From the NCBI GenBank assembly GCA_029068395.1, contig JAIECQ010000192.1:1-35896 (forward strand): DNA of 35,896 nucleotides, written 5' to 3'. The notes beneath the pieces were generated by a model. It worked only from the letters and a program-made list of their open reading frames with translations, did not search any database and was not told the origin of the DNA. The DNA is from Rikenellaceae bacterium. Lineage in GTDB: Bacteria > Bacteroidota > Bacteroidia > Bacteroidales > Rikenellaceae. A program made the translations under genes and the position numbers. Shown here piece by piece: positions 18,144-28,176 of the stretch (positions within the stretch are counted from its first letter, which is position 1; each line of letters starts with the position of its first letter).

Positions 18144-19280
18144 ATGGTCGAGCTGTCGCTTGCCATCGCCTCAGGGGCGTCATTCCTCGTTTTTTTGTGT
18201 TACTATCTGGTGGCGTTTCTTGGAACGGCCAATCACCGTCACTCTAAAAAAATGGGAGCTTTGAGCCAGTTAGGGCCACAACCTGTGTCGATCATAGTCG
18301 TCATCAACAACGATTACGATTACATAGAGAACCGCTTGCCCATACTGCTTTGCCAAGACTATCAGGCACCTTATCAGGTTGTTGCCGTGTGCGACACTCC
18401 CGAAAACGACCGCGGTCCCGAGATGCTCAAAGAGCTGGCCACGCATTACAAAAACCTATATGTGACGGTCATACCTGCCGACCACAAGTTCGGACACACC
18501 AACAAACTGGCTCTTACCGTGGGTATGAAGGCCGCCATGTATGACAATGTCATCATAACATCGTCACAGGCGGTGCCCGTGAGCAAAAACTGGCTCGGCA
18601 TCATGGCTTACGGTTTTACCTCAGACCATGTGCTGATAAGCGGTTACAGCAAGGTGGGGCGCGCTCCCGGATTCTTCAACAAGTTTCAGCGCGCCATCAA
18701 CATACACGAGTCTTTGATGATGCTATCACGTGCTGTTGCCGGTCATCCCTATCGCATAAGCCGTCACAACGGAGGCCAGAGCCGGGGCGTATTCTTCTCT
18801 AACAGAGGTTTCACCGAGCATCTGAGGCTCAATGTGGGCGAGTCTGACCTATACGTGCAGCAGATAGCCCGCAATGTAGAGAGCAATGTCATACTCAATC
18901 CTGAGGGCGTAACCGAGAGCATCCCTTATGACAGTCTGTCGGTGTGGTACAACAGGCGTAAGTTTTTCAGCTATCCGTTTCGTTACTTCAATCTGGGGCC
19001 GCGTCTGTTCGTCTCGGCAAGCTATATATTCACCGCCATATTCTGGGTGGCGTCAGTGTGGCTGCTGGTGCTATTCCCTGAGGTGTTAGGCATTGCCGCC
19101 GCCGCCATGATAGCTCTGCGATGGATTGTGATAGCGGCCGTGAATCACCGTTTCGCTCGCCGCACAGGAGACAAGCCTCCGTATGGCGCCATATTGTTGT
19201 ATGACCTGATATCGCCGGCAGAGATAATGATTCTCAGCATAAGCCGCAACGTAGTGTCGTTGAAAAACCTGTGGATATAG
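18144..19280 (+). CDS. Membrane-associated glycosyltransferase family 2
   Basis: Hydrophobic N-terminus, PVSIIVVINNDYDYIENRLPILLCQDYQAPYQVVAVCDTPEND, C-terminal TM segments; internal ATG preferred. Confidence 0.8.
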   Translation: MVELSLAIASGASFLVFLCYYLVAFLGTANHRHSKKMGALSQLGPQPVSIIVVINNDYDYIENRLPILLCQDYQAPYQVVAVCDTPENDRGPEMLKELATHYKNLYVTVIPADHKFGHTNKLALTVGMKAAMYDNVIITSSQAVPVSKNWLGIMAYGFTSDHVLISGYSKVGRAPGFFNKFQRAINIHESLMMLSRAVAGHPYRISRHNGGQSRGVFFSNRGFTEHLRLNVGESDLYVQQIARNVESNVILNPEGVTESIPYDSLSVWYNRRKFFSYPFRYFNLGPRLFVSASYIFTAIFWVASVWLLVLFPEVLGIAAAAMIALRWIVIAAVNHRFARRTGDKPPYGAILLYDLISPAEIMILSISRNVVSLKNLWI

Positions 19281-19290
19281 CAGCATATTT

Positions 19291-19851
19291 ATGGATAACG
19301 ATGACAACACCGCACTGGAGCAATCTTTGACAGAGAGTGCCCGAGGCGGTGACAGAGAGGCTTTTGAAAGGCTGTTTGACTGTCACCGCAAGGTTGTCAT
19401 GTCTATGCTCACACGCCTTACAGGCAATAAATACGATGCCGGCGACCTTATGCAGGAGACCTTTATCAAGGCCTTTCTCAACATGTCGAAATATGACAGC
19501 CGCTACCGCTTTTCTCAGTGGATTGTGACCATAGCCCGCAACACATTCATAGACCACTGTCGCCATCGCGACACACGCGACGACACTGTTACCATAGACC
19601 CCGCTCGCACAGGCGACCTGGCCGTTGACAATCCTGAAGAGAAGATAATAATAGACGAACAACGACGCGAGATAGAGCATAACATAGACGCCCTGAGCTG
19701 TAACTATAAGAAGATAATAGAGATGCGTTACTATCAGGGCCTCTCGTATGAGGAGATTGCCGAAGAGCTATCCATACCGGTGGGAACCGTCAAGACAAGA
19801 CTCTATCGCGCCAAAGAGCGGCTCAACGAGCTGATAGGCAAAAAGAGATGA
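19291..19851 (+). CDS. ECF-type RNA polymerase sigma factor
   Basis: GDLMQETFIKAFLNMSKYDSRYRFSQWIVTIARNTFIDHCR (sigma70 r2); YYQGLSYEEIAEELSIPVGTVKTRLYRAKERL (r4). Confidence 0.9.
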   Translation: MDNDDNTALEQSLTESARGGDREAFERLFDCHRKVVMSMLTRLTGNKYDAGDLMQETFIKAFLNMSKYDSRYRFSQWIVTIARNTFIDHCRHRDTRDDTVTIDPARTGDLAVDNPEEKIIIDEQRREIEHNIDALSCNYKKIIEMRYYQGLSYEEIAEELSIPVGTVKTRLYRAKERLNELIGKKR

Positions 19852-19921
19852 GCCGCACTGCTGTCGCTTTTACTCCTCTTGCGACAAAGACCAACACCTT
19901 TGTCATCAAAAATAGAACATC

Positions 19922-20551
19922 ATGGAAGAGATACTCAGATATTTCCCCGACCTGACAGATAATCAGAAAAGGCAATTCATTGAGGCGGGCGACATATACA
20001 AGCGCCTCAATGCTCAGATAAATGTCATATCGCGCAAAGACATTGACAACATATACCCCCATCACATACTGCACTCGCTGGCCATTGCCAAAATCATGCC
20101 CCTGCCCGTAGGCTCGACAGTGATGGACATAGGATGCGGCGGCGGATTCCCCGGAATACCTCTGGCCATAATGTATCCCGACATCGACTTCAAACTCGTC
20201 GACTCCGTAGGCAAAAAGATAAAGGTCGTGACAGAGGTGGCATCGGCACTGGGCCTCCACAATGTCGAGGCCATCAACAAAAGAGCCGAAGAACTTGACA
20301 TCAAGGTCGATTACGTCGTCTCTCGCGCCGTCGCCGACTTACGTTCCTTCATGGGCTGGTGCTGGAACAAAATAAAGGGCGGAGAGGGACACGGCCTGCT
20401 ATACCTTAAAGGCGGAGACCTCACAGAAGAAATATCAAACGGAATAGCCCCTTTCAACGGAATAACCCTCTGCCGACTATACAAAATAGCCAACTACTTC
20501 CAAAACCCATATTTCGATACCAAAAAAGTACTCTACATAAGAAAAGGATAA
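19922..20551 (+). CDS. rsmG: 16S rRNA (guanine527-N7)-methyltransferase
   Basis: VMDIGCGGGFPGIPLAIMYPDIDFKLVDSVGKKIKVVTEVASALGLHNVEAINKRAEEL. Confidence 0.92.
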   Translation: MEEILRYFPDLTDNQKRQFIEAGDIYKRLNAQINVISRKDIDNIYPHHILHSLAIAKIMPLPVGSTVMDIGCGGGFPGIPLAIMYPDIDFKLVDSVGKKIKVVTEVASALGLHNVEAINKRAEELDIKVDYVVSRAVADLRSFMGWCWNKIKGGEGHGLLYLKGGDLTEEISNGIAPFNGITLCRLYKIANYFQNPYFDTKKVLYIRKG

Positions 20552-20704
20552 CCACCCCCCAGCCTGCCATTGCAGCCACGGTACCGAGATGACTTGCTGG
20601 CACTGCGGTTAATGATTTGCTGGCACTGCCTCCGGCGGCCCTTCCGGGGGAGGGGTCACGGACCCCGTTTTGATATTTTTGAGGAACAACTAAGCGGATA
20701 ATTA

Positions 20705-20763
20705 CGAAAGATAGGAGTAAAGGTGTTTCGACTCGAGTCTCACACCTTTACCCCTATCTTTCG
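20705..20763. repeat. Long hairpin H3
   Basis: cgaaagataggagtaaaggtgTTTCGACTCGAGTCTCAcacctttacccctatctttcg. Confidence 0.85.
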
Positions 20764-21233
20764 TTTTTGGCCCTTGGGCTGAGTGCCTGGAAGATATTCA
20801 ACATGGGCCATGACTCTCAACGGGAAGGGTGCGGGAGCAAAACAGAAACAATAACAGCAGAGCATAATGTCAGCACGGAAGCATAACAGCACAGCCGCAA
20901 CCACCGGCACAGCGGAGAGCGCCCCGGGGCCTGCGGAGGGCATAGCATGAAAGTGAAGAGCATCACTGCCGTCACTAATTCACCGCCATACATATTATTC
21001 ACCGATATGCGGCCCTCCGTTTGCGGAGGCTCCGGGCCGCTCGGGCTTCGTTCCTCAACCCGGTCATAAGGAATTTTTGCTTACGGCATACTTCGTTATG
21101 CCGGTGATAAGGAATAGTGTGCGGTTTCGTTTCACTCAGACCGCGGTGGGGTGCTTTAATTGATTAGTTATTTACTGCTGTTTTCATTCCTTGTGGTCTC
21201 ATTTCTTTTGCTTTCATTCCCTTGGTGGTTGTG

Positions 21234-21253
21234 AGCCGGCGCCAGCGCCGGCT
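21234..21253. repeat. Short hairpin AGCCGGCGC-CA-GCGCCGGCT
   Basis: Terminal pair is A-T where copy 14114 has G-C. Confidence 0.8.
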
Positions 21254-21803
21254 TCACAGGGAGAGTGCCGAGGGCATGATGAAATTGAGCCGTGAGGCAT
21301 GAAACAGGCGGGGTGGCTTTGGCTGTAGCTTTAGCTGTAGCTTTTGGCAAGGCTTTGTAGCTTACTATTTGGCTTTGGCTTGATGCCTGTGCTGGCGTGG
21401 TGGCTGCTTCGGTTGCTCACCTAACGCCACTTTGGCATGAAGGAGCCACGGGCCGAACCTGCGGAGGCAAGCGTGAAAGAGACGCGCATAACCGCCGTGA
21501 CTTAGTCACTGCCTATAATTACGTGACAGGATTACGGGCCTCCGCGGGGGGAGGGTCGGCCCGTTGCGGCTCGTACCTCGCCGCCCTGCCGGGCACAAAA
21601 GCCATGCGGTACAAAGCCTGCCGAACTAAAAGCCATGCATAGCAAACTACTTGGTCAAATAATAGTGAGGTTTCGTTACTCTCAAGCCTCCCTACCGGGT
21701 ACAAAAGCCTGCCGGCGCGGAAACCATGCGGGCCAAAGCTTTCCGAAAAAAACTCCCTAACCCCAAAACCCTGCCGCCCAACCAATAACACCCCTCTAAT
21801 TCC

Positions 21804-21998
21804 GTGGAGTTTCCCGCTGTCGGTTGGCGCAATAACGACTCGTCCGGTACGTTGTACTACGCGGGTGTGTACGGACTCTATTGGTCGTCAGTTGCGTATG
21901 ATTCTAACTACGCGTACAGACTGTACTTCAGTAGCAGTGATTTGGGCGTGATTGCTCCGGTTAGGCGTAACGGTTTTAGCGTGCGTTGTGTCCGCTAA
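21804..21998 (+). pseudogene. Silent FISUMP variable cassette C6
   Basis: VEFPAVGWRNNDSSGTLYYAGVYGLYWSSVAYDSNYAYRLYFSSSDLGVIAPVRRNGFSVRCVR*; in-frame TAA CAC CCC TCT AAT TCC precedes GTG. Confidence 0.75.
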
Positions 21999-22186
21999 AT
22001 ATTAATACTTTGGTTCTTTGATTTCTTTGATTCTTCCCCGAGGGGGGTCACGGACCCCTCTCGATAGCCTGCCGAGCAAAGTGAATCTGCTCCGTTATGT
22101 ATTGCCATGCTGTTCCTGCACCCTTTTCCGCGAGCGGTCATGCCCCTGTTGAATACCTTTCAGGCACAACCTCCCAGGGCCAAAAA

Positions 22187-22244
22187 CGAAAGATATGGAT
22201 AAAGGTGCGAGACGATAGTCGAACGCCTTTATCCATATCTTTCG
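22187..22244. repeat. Long hairpin H4 (right end of E5)
   Basis: cgaaagatatggataaaggtgCGAGACGATAGTCGAAcgcctttatccatatctttcg. Confidence 0.85.
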
Positions 22245-22381
22245 TACTTATGTTCTTAGTTGTTCCTCAAACATATCAAAACGGGGTCCGTGACCCCTCC
22301 CCCGGAAGGGCCGCCGGAGGCAGTGCCAGCAAGCCATTATCCGCAATGAACGCAAACCGGCAGTTCCAGCTACAAGGGCAT

Positions 22382-23758
22382 TCAGTTGTTAGCGATGTGT
22401 CGGGCGAGTTCTTCTATCTTGCCTACATATATCACTTCGATGTCGAACGACAGTTTGGATAGGGCTTTGCGGGCGTATGACGACACTACTATCCTGTCGA
22501 ATCCGAGTCGTGAGGCTTCGACAATGCGGGCTTCGGTGCGTGATGCGGGTCTTATCTCGCCCGACAACCCTATCTCGCCGGCAAAGGCGGTGCTTTCGGG
22601 TATTGGTCTGTCGAGTGCCGACGACAACACCGATGCCACTACGGCGGCGTCGAGCCCGGGGTCGTTGACCTTGAAACCACCGGCGATATTGAGAAACACA
22701 TCCTTTGAGCCCATGCGGAAGTTGAGCCGCTTTTCTATCACGGCCAGCAGCATGCTCAGGCGTTTGCCGTCAAAACCTGTGGTGGTACGTTGCGGTGTGC
22801 CGTAAGCGGTTGTCGACACCAGAGCCTGTGCCTCTATCAGATAGGGGCGGGCGCCGTCGAGGGTGGCGCCTATGGCTATGCCGCTCAGGGGTTCGTCGTG
22901 GTGGGTGAGAAGTATCTCCGAGGGGTTGAGCACCTCAACGAGTCCTTCAGAGCGCATCTCGAATACGCCTATCTCTGAGGTGGCGCCAAAGCGGTTCTTT
23001 ATACTTCTCAACAGGCGGTATATGTTGTTGGGGTCGCCCTCGAACTGGAGCACCACATCGACGATGTGTTCCAGTATCTTGGGTCCGGCAATGGTGCCGT
23101 CTTTGGTTATGTGACCTATTATGAATATTGGTGTGGCGGTCTCTTTGGCGTAGCGCATCAGTATGGCGGCGCATTCGCGTATCTGGGCTATGCCGCCGGG
23201 CGACGACTCTATGGTGTCGCTGTAGAGGGTCTGAATGGAGTCTACTATAACCATGCCGGGCTTCATCTGGCGCATGCTGTTAATGATGACGTCGCATGAT
23301 GTCTCGGCCAGAAGGTAGCAGTTGTCGCTTATGTTGCCCAACCTGTCGGCACGTATCTTTATCTGCTCGGGGCTCTCCTCGCCCGACACATATAGCACGG
23401 TAAGTCCGTGAGGCTGCATGGCCAGCTGAAGACTGAGTGTCGATTTGCCTATGCCGGGCTCGCCACCCAGCAGTATAAGAGAGCCGGGCACCAGTCCGCC
23501 GCCCAGCACGCGGTTGACCTCGCCGTAACCCATGTCTATGCGTATGAGGTTTTGCTGCTGAACCTCACCGAGCAACACGGGACGTGACCGTTCGGCTACG
23601 CCCGGGGCCTGCTCGCCGTAACGTGTCCGCTTGGGATCTGATGCCACCACCTCCTCGACGAAGCTGTTCCACTCGCCGCAGGCGGGACACCGGCCCATCC
23701 ATTTGGGTGACTCGTTGCCGCAATTCTTGCAAAACCAGCATTTCTTTACTTTGGCCAT
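22382..23758 (-). CDS. radA: DNA repair/recombination protein RadA
   Basis: N-terminal Zn finger CKNCGNESPKWMGRCPACGEWNSF; GGEPGIGKSTL; KNRFG motif (IKNRFGATSEIGVFEM); Lon-like C-terminus. Confidence 0.95.
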   Translation of the reverse strand: MAKVKKCWFCKNCGNESPKWMGRCPACGEWNSFVEEVVASDPKRTRYGEQAPGVAERSRPVLLGEVQQQNLIRIDMGYGEVNRVLGGGLVPGSLILLGGEPGIGKSTLSLQLAMQPHGLTVLYVSGEESPEQIKIRADRLGNISDNCYLLAETSCDVIINSMRQMKPGMVIVDSIQTLYSDTIESSPGGIAQIRECAAILMRYAKETATPIFIIGHITKDGTIAGPKILEHIVDVVLQFEGDPNNIYRLLRSIKNRFGATSEIGVFEMRSEGLVEVLNPSEILLTHHDEPLSGIAIGATLDGARPYLIEAQALVSTTAYGTPQRTTTGFDGKRLSMLLAVIEKRLNFRMGSKDVFLNIAGGFKVNDPGLDAAVVASVLSSALDRPIPESTAFAGEIGLSGEIRPASRTEARIVEASRLGFDRIVVSSYARKALSKLSFDIEVIYVGKIEELARHIANN

Positions 23759-23867
23759 ATATCTTAAGTTGTTTTGTCTTCGGTTGTTAAATTGTGCCTT
23801 TCGTTTTGACGGGGCGTAGATGTGCCGGGACTTGTCTTGCCCGGCATATTTGTGCCGATAGGGTCTT

Positions 23868-25634
23868 TCAAAGGGCTTTTATCTCGAATGGCATGAGCGC
23901 CATCACCTTGTTGTTGGCGCGTGCCATGCGGCGCAGGCGTTCGCCAGTGCGTTGCATGAACAATGCGATGCCGTCGTCGGCAGTCTGCGCATTGTCTGCA
24001 AACAGCCTTAGCAGCATGTTTATATGTCTCTGGCTGTTGCTGCGGGTGGTTATGGTGTATTTGTCGAGTCCGGCGGCGTCGGCTGCCAGCAATACGGCTT
24101 CAGACAGTCCGCCATAGGTGTCGACCAGGCCTATGTCGGCGGCGTCGGCACCGCTCCACACACGCCCCTGGGCAATGCTGTCGACATAATCGCGGCTGAG
24201 ATTGCGGCCCTCTGCCACCACGTCGACAAAACGGTCGTATGTGCGGTCTACTGACGATTGCAGCCTCTTTTGTTCATAACGGTCTATGGGTCTTAGCATG
24301 CTGCCCATGTCGGCGTATGCGTTGCTTTTGACGGTGGAGTGAGTCACTCCGAGATTGTCTTCAAGGGCCTGGCCTATGTCAAAGCTGACTCCGAATACCC
24401 CTATTGAGCCTGTGATGGTGGCGCGGTCGGCACATATTATGTCGGCAGGGGCGGCGATATAATAGCCTCCCGAGGCCGCATAGTCGCCCATAGACACCAC
24501 AACGGGCTTCTCTTTCTGCAACAGGCTGACCTGACGGGCTATTATATCGGCGGCCATGGCCGAGCCTCCCGGACTGTTGATGCGCAACACCACCGATTTG
24601 ACTTTGTCATCGTCGCATGCCTCTGCCAAGGCCTCACACAGAGACTGGCTGCCGACCTCGCCCCGTTGGCCTGTGCCGTCGACTATATCACCCTCGGCAT
24701 ATATCACCTCTATGCGGTTGCCTGCTGCCGACGAGCTGGCCGAGCAGAGGTCCACATAGTCGGCAAAAGGTATCAGGATGCGGTTTTCGCCCAACATAGA
24801 GGCCAGCATGTCGTTCATCTGGTCGCGGTAAAGAAGCGAGTCTATCATGCCTGTCTCGACACCTTTTTGGGGCGAGTATATGCTAAGTCTGTCGGCATAA
24901 CTCTGAAGCAATGCCGAGTCTATGTCGCGTGAGGCCGATATCTCTGAGACGATATTGCCCCATATCGAGTTTATGAGCACCTCTGACTGGTGGCGGCTCT
25001 CCTGGCTCATGTCCGTCTCGGTGAAAGGCTCTATGGCGCTTTTGTAGCGTCCGTGACGTATTATCTGGGGGTGAACATCCGTCTTGTCGAGCAGCCCTTT
25101 GTAAAATATGACCTCAGAGGCCATGCCCTGCCATTCGAGCGAGCCTATGGGGTTCAGATATATGTGGTCAGAGACCGAGCATAGGTAATAAGAGCCTTGC
25201 GAGTAACTGTCGGCATAGCTTATTACGGGCTTGCCCGAGGAGGCAAACAGGCTCAGCGCCTTGCGTATCTCTGACAAAGAGGCTATGCCTATAGATAAAG
25301 GGGTGTCTATGTTGAGGTATATGGCCTCTATGCGGTTGTCTGTGGCTGCTGTCTCTATGGCTGTCACAACATCGAGCAGGGCCATCTGTCTGTTTACCGA
25401 CACCCTGCCGGTAAAGAGCGAGGCCGACACCGGAGGCTGTGACGGATTGTCTGAGATGTTCTCGCTGAGAGTGATCTCAAGCACGCTGCCCTTTTTGATA
25501 TGCTTATGGCCGCTGTCTGAGTTATATGACGATTTGAGTATGGCAATAACCATCAGCATACAGAACGTATTGACAATGCTGCATGCGACAATGGCGACAA
25601 TACAGGCGAGAACGGTTTTTAAAAACTGCTTCAT
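23868..25634 (-). CDS. sppA: Signal peptide peptidase SppA (67K-type, two repeats)
   Basis: 588 aa; VVLRINSPGGSAMAADII...KPVVVSMGDYAASGGYYIAAPADIICADRATITGSIGV. Confidence 0.92.
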   Translation of the reverse strand: MKQFLKTVLACIVAIVACSIVNTFCMLMVIAILKSSYNSDSGHKHIKKGSVLEITLSENISDNPSQPPVSASLFTGRVSVNRQMALLDVVTAIETAATDNRIEAIYLNIDTPLSIGIASLSEIRKALSLFASSGKPVISYADSYSQGSYYLCSVSDHIYLNPIGSLEWQGMASEVIFYKGLLDKTDVHPQIIRHGRYKSAIEPFTETDMSQESRHQSEVLINSIWGNIVSEISASRDIDSALLQSYADRLSIYSPQKGVETGMIDSLLYRDQMNDMLASMLGENRILIPFADYVDLCSASSSAAGNRIEVIYAEGDIVDGTGQRGEVGSQSLCEALAEACDDDKVKSVVLRINSPGGSAMAADIIARQVSLLQKEKPVVVSMGDYAASGGYYIAAPADIICADRATITGSIGVFGVSFDIGQALEDNLGVTHSTVKSNAYADMGSMLRPIDRYEQKRLQSSVDRTYDRFVDVVAEGRNLSRDYVDSIAQGRVWSGADAADIGLVDTYGGLSEAVLLAADAAGLDKYTITTRSNSQRHINMLLRLFADNAQTADDGIALFMQRTGERLRRMARANNKVMALMPFEIKAL

Positions 25635-25679
25635 ATATTTATTTTTAGTAATAATTCAATTTTGTAAAAATAAATAAAA

Positions 25680-25687
25680 TATCTTTG
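25680..25687 (+). promoter_or_regulatory. -7 box TATCTTTG upstream of the Mrp-family gene
   Basis: TAnnTTTG in the divergent intergenic region. Confidence 0.4.
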
Positions 25688-25807
25688 TATTTGGCTATCG
25701 GGCTGCTTTTTGTTTAAAAATAGGTGTCACAGGGGGTGCGCACCCGTTTCGACAGCTTGATGTTCAGCGGGGTGGCATGGCACTATGCGACAGTAAACAC
25801 AAGATAT

Positions 25808-26854
25808 ATGACTAACGAGGAGATAATAGCTCTGTTGTCGACCGTAGTTCATCCCGAACACGGTTGTGACATCGTCTCTGCCGGCATGGTAGAGAGCCTT
25901 GAGGCCGATGGCGGCAAGGTGCGTTTCACATTGGCGCTGACCCGTGCGCGCGATCCCTTTGCTCCGGCCGTCAAGAAGGCGGCAATCGCGGCGATTGAAG
26001 AGGTGTTTCCAGGCACACAGATAACGGTGCTCATCAAGGAGCCGGCCCCCAAGGCCGTCAAGAAAGAGACGCCGGCGCCCGCCGAGAGGACCGTAAAACA
26101 CATAATAGCCATATCGTCGGGCAAGGGCGGCGTGGGCAAGTCGACGGTGACGGCATCGCTGGCTGTGACCCTCTCGCGGCTCGGTTACAGGACGGGTGTG
26201 CTCGACGCCGACATATACGGTCCCAGCATGCCCAAGATGTTCGCTTTGGAGGGTTATCTGCCTGTGGCCTCCGGTCAGGAGGAGCATGAGTCTATCGAGC
26301 CGGCCGAGCGTTACGGCGTCAAGGTGATGTCGATAGGCTTCTTCATAAAGCCCGAGGATGCTTTGGTGTGGCGCGGACCTATGGCCACCAACGCACTGCG
26401 TCAGCTTATGAACCAGACGGCATGGGGTGAGCTTGACTTTCTGCTGATAGACCTGCCCCCGGGAACGGGCGACATACACCTGACGGTCATACAGGAGCTG
26501 GGCATAGAGGGGGCGCTTATAGTGAGCACACCCCAGCAGGTGGCGCAGGCCGATGTGCTCAGGGGCATATCCATGTTCAGGGCAGAAAAGGTTAATGTGC
26601 CCGTGTTGGGCATTGTCGAGAATATGTCGTGGTTTACCCCGCGCGAGTTGCCTGACAACCGCTATTACATATTCGGACGCGAGGGTGTGGCTCCACTGGC
26701 CGAGCGCGAGGGTGTGGAGCTGCTGGCACAGGTGCCTCTGATAATGGGCGTGGCAGACGGTGGCGACACCGGAGAGCCTGCCGCCCTGACCGAGCCGCAG
26801 ACCACTCGCATATTTGAAGAACTTGCAAACAGACTGATCGTAAAATTGGGATGA
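25808..26854 (+). CDS. Mrp/NBP35 family Fe-S carrier ATPase
   Basis: DUF59-like N-terminus, SSGKGGVGKSTVTASLAVTLSRLGYRTGVLDADIYGPSMPKMF, DLPPGTGDIHLT; ATG at 25808 preferred. Confidence 0.9.
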   Translation: MTNEEIIALLSTVVHPEHGCDIVSAGMVESLEADGGKVRFTLALTRARDPFAPAVKKAAIAAIEEVFPGTQITVLIKEPAPKAVKKETPAPAERTVKHIIAISSGKGGVGKSTVTASLAVTLSRLGYRTGVLDADIYGPSMPKMFALEGYLPVASGQEEHESIEPAERYGVKVMSIGFFIKPEDALVWRGPMATNALRQLMNQTAWGELDFLLIDLPPGTGDIHLTVIQELGIEGALIVSTPQQVAQADVLRGISMFRAEKVNVPVLGIVENMSWFTPRELPDNRYYIFGREGVAPLAEREGVELLAQVPLIMGVADGGDTGEPAALTEPQTTRIFEELANRLIVKLG

Positions 26855-28089
26855 TACTTTATAATCTGGCTTTGGAGCTTTATGCTCTTGTTGTAAGACT
26901 TTTATCGCCGTTCAACCCCAAGGCTGCGGCGTGGACCAAAGGCAGGCGTCGCATATTCGCCCGCATGAGAGAGAGCATAGCGCCCACCGACCGTGTGGCG
27001 TGGTTTCATGCCGCCTCGTTAGGTGAGTTTGAACAGGGGCGTCCCCTTATGGAGGAGTTTGCCAAGCGTTATCCCGGTCACAAGATATTGCTGACATTCT
27101 TTTCGCCCTCGGGCTATGAGGTGCGCAAAGATTACAAGGGGGCCGATTATATCTTCTATCTGCCTTTGGATACGCCCGGACGTGTGCGTCGCTTTCTCGA
27201 CATTGCCCATCCCGAGGTGGCGGTGTTCATAAAGTACGAGTTCTGGAAGAATTACCTTACGGCGTTGAGGCGTCGCGGGGTGCGCACCTATGTGGTTTCG
27301 GCCATCTTCTCGCCCTCACAGCTATTCTTCCGCTATTACGGAGGCGCTTATCGCAAGCTGCTGCGCTGTTTCGACCACCTCTTCGTGCAGAACGAACAGT
27401 CGCGTCTGCTGCTGGCCTCTGTGGGGGTCGATAATGTCACCGTGTGCGGCGACACCCGTTTTGACCGCGTGATAGAGATTGTCGAGGCCGCCGCTCTGCC
27501 CGATGCACGCGTTGTGCACTTCGTGGGCGACGACAAGGTGTTTGTGGCCGGCAGCACATGGCCACCCGACGATGACATTATTATAGGGCTGATAGCCGCT
27601 TATCCCGACATTCGCTTTATCATAGCTCCCCATGAGCTGGGAAGGGCCAAGATAACATCGCTTTGTGAGCGCATAGCGTCACTCGGGGCATCGGTGGTGC
27701 GCTTCACCGACTATGACGCTGTCGGGCAGACGACTCCGGCACGGGTGATGATTCTCGACACCATAGGTCAGCTCTCGCGTGTTTACCGTTATGGCTTTGC
27801 TGCCTATATAGGGGGCGGTTTCGGCGTGGGCATACATAACACTCTTGAGGCGGCAACCTTTGGCATGCCTATAGCATTCGGGCCCAATTACAAGCGCTTC
27901 AGCGAGGCGATAGGATTGATAGAGGCGGGGGCGGCACGGTCGCTATCGTCGTCTGACGAGGCGATAGCATGGCTCGGCCGGCTGCTCGGCAACCCCGATA
28001 TCATGCGCTCAGGAGCCGAGGCGGCCCGCAGTTTTGTGCTCGGCGGCAAAGGGGCCGTCAAGAAGATTCTCGACCACGGCTTGTTGTAA
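26851..28089 (+). CDS. waaA: 3-deoxy-D-manno-octulosonic acid (Kdo) transferase
   Basis: WFHAASLGEFEQGRPLMEEF...ILLTFFSPSGYEVRK...FIKYEFWKNYL...IGGGFGVGIHNTLEAATFGMPIAFGPNYKRF; ATGA overlap with the upstream gene. Confidence 0.92.
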   Translation: MILYNLALELYALVVRLLSPFNPKAAAWTKGRRRIFARMRESIAPTDRVAWFHAASLGEFEQGRPLMEEFAKRYPGHKILLTFFSPSGYEVRKDYKGADYIFYLPLDTPGRVRRFLDIAHPEVAVFIKYEFWKNYLTALRRRGVRTYVVSAIFSPSQLFFRYYGGAYRKLLRCFDHLFVQNEQSRLLLASVGVDNVTVCGDTRFDRVIEIVEAAALPDARVVHFVGDDKVFVAGSTWPPDDDIIIGLIAAYPDIRFIIAPHELGRAKITSLCERIASLGASVVRFTDYDAVGQTTPARVMILDTIGQLSRVYRYGFAAYIGGGFGVGIHNTLEAATFGMPIAFGPNYKRFSEAIGLIEAGAARSLSSSDEAIAWLGRLLGNPDIMRSGAEAARSFVLGGKGAVKKILDHGLL

Positions 28090-28176
28090 GATTCTGTCAT
28101 GAAGGGTTTCGAGGTTTTTTGTCGGGTTGTGCGGCTTGCGGCCTTTCATGCCCGTCATGAATAATAAAAGACAGAT

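Larger units (their letters stand above)
20560..22378. mobile_element. Composite repeat element copy E5 with inverted ends, enclosing FISUMP cassette C6
   Basis: Same left end (20590-20830) and inverted right end (22080-22340) as E4; lies between the rsmG stop and the radA stop. Confidence 0.65.

Noticed and set aside
25727-26479. 250-aa minus-strand ORF opposite mrp
   Set aside because: Antisense shadow ORF over conserved Mrp coding sequence.
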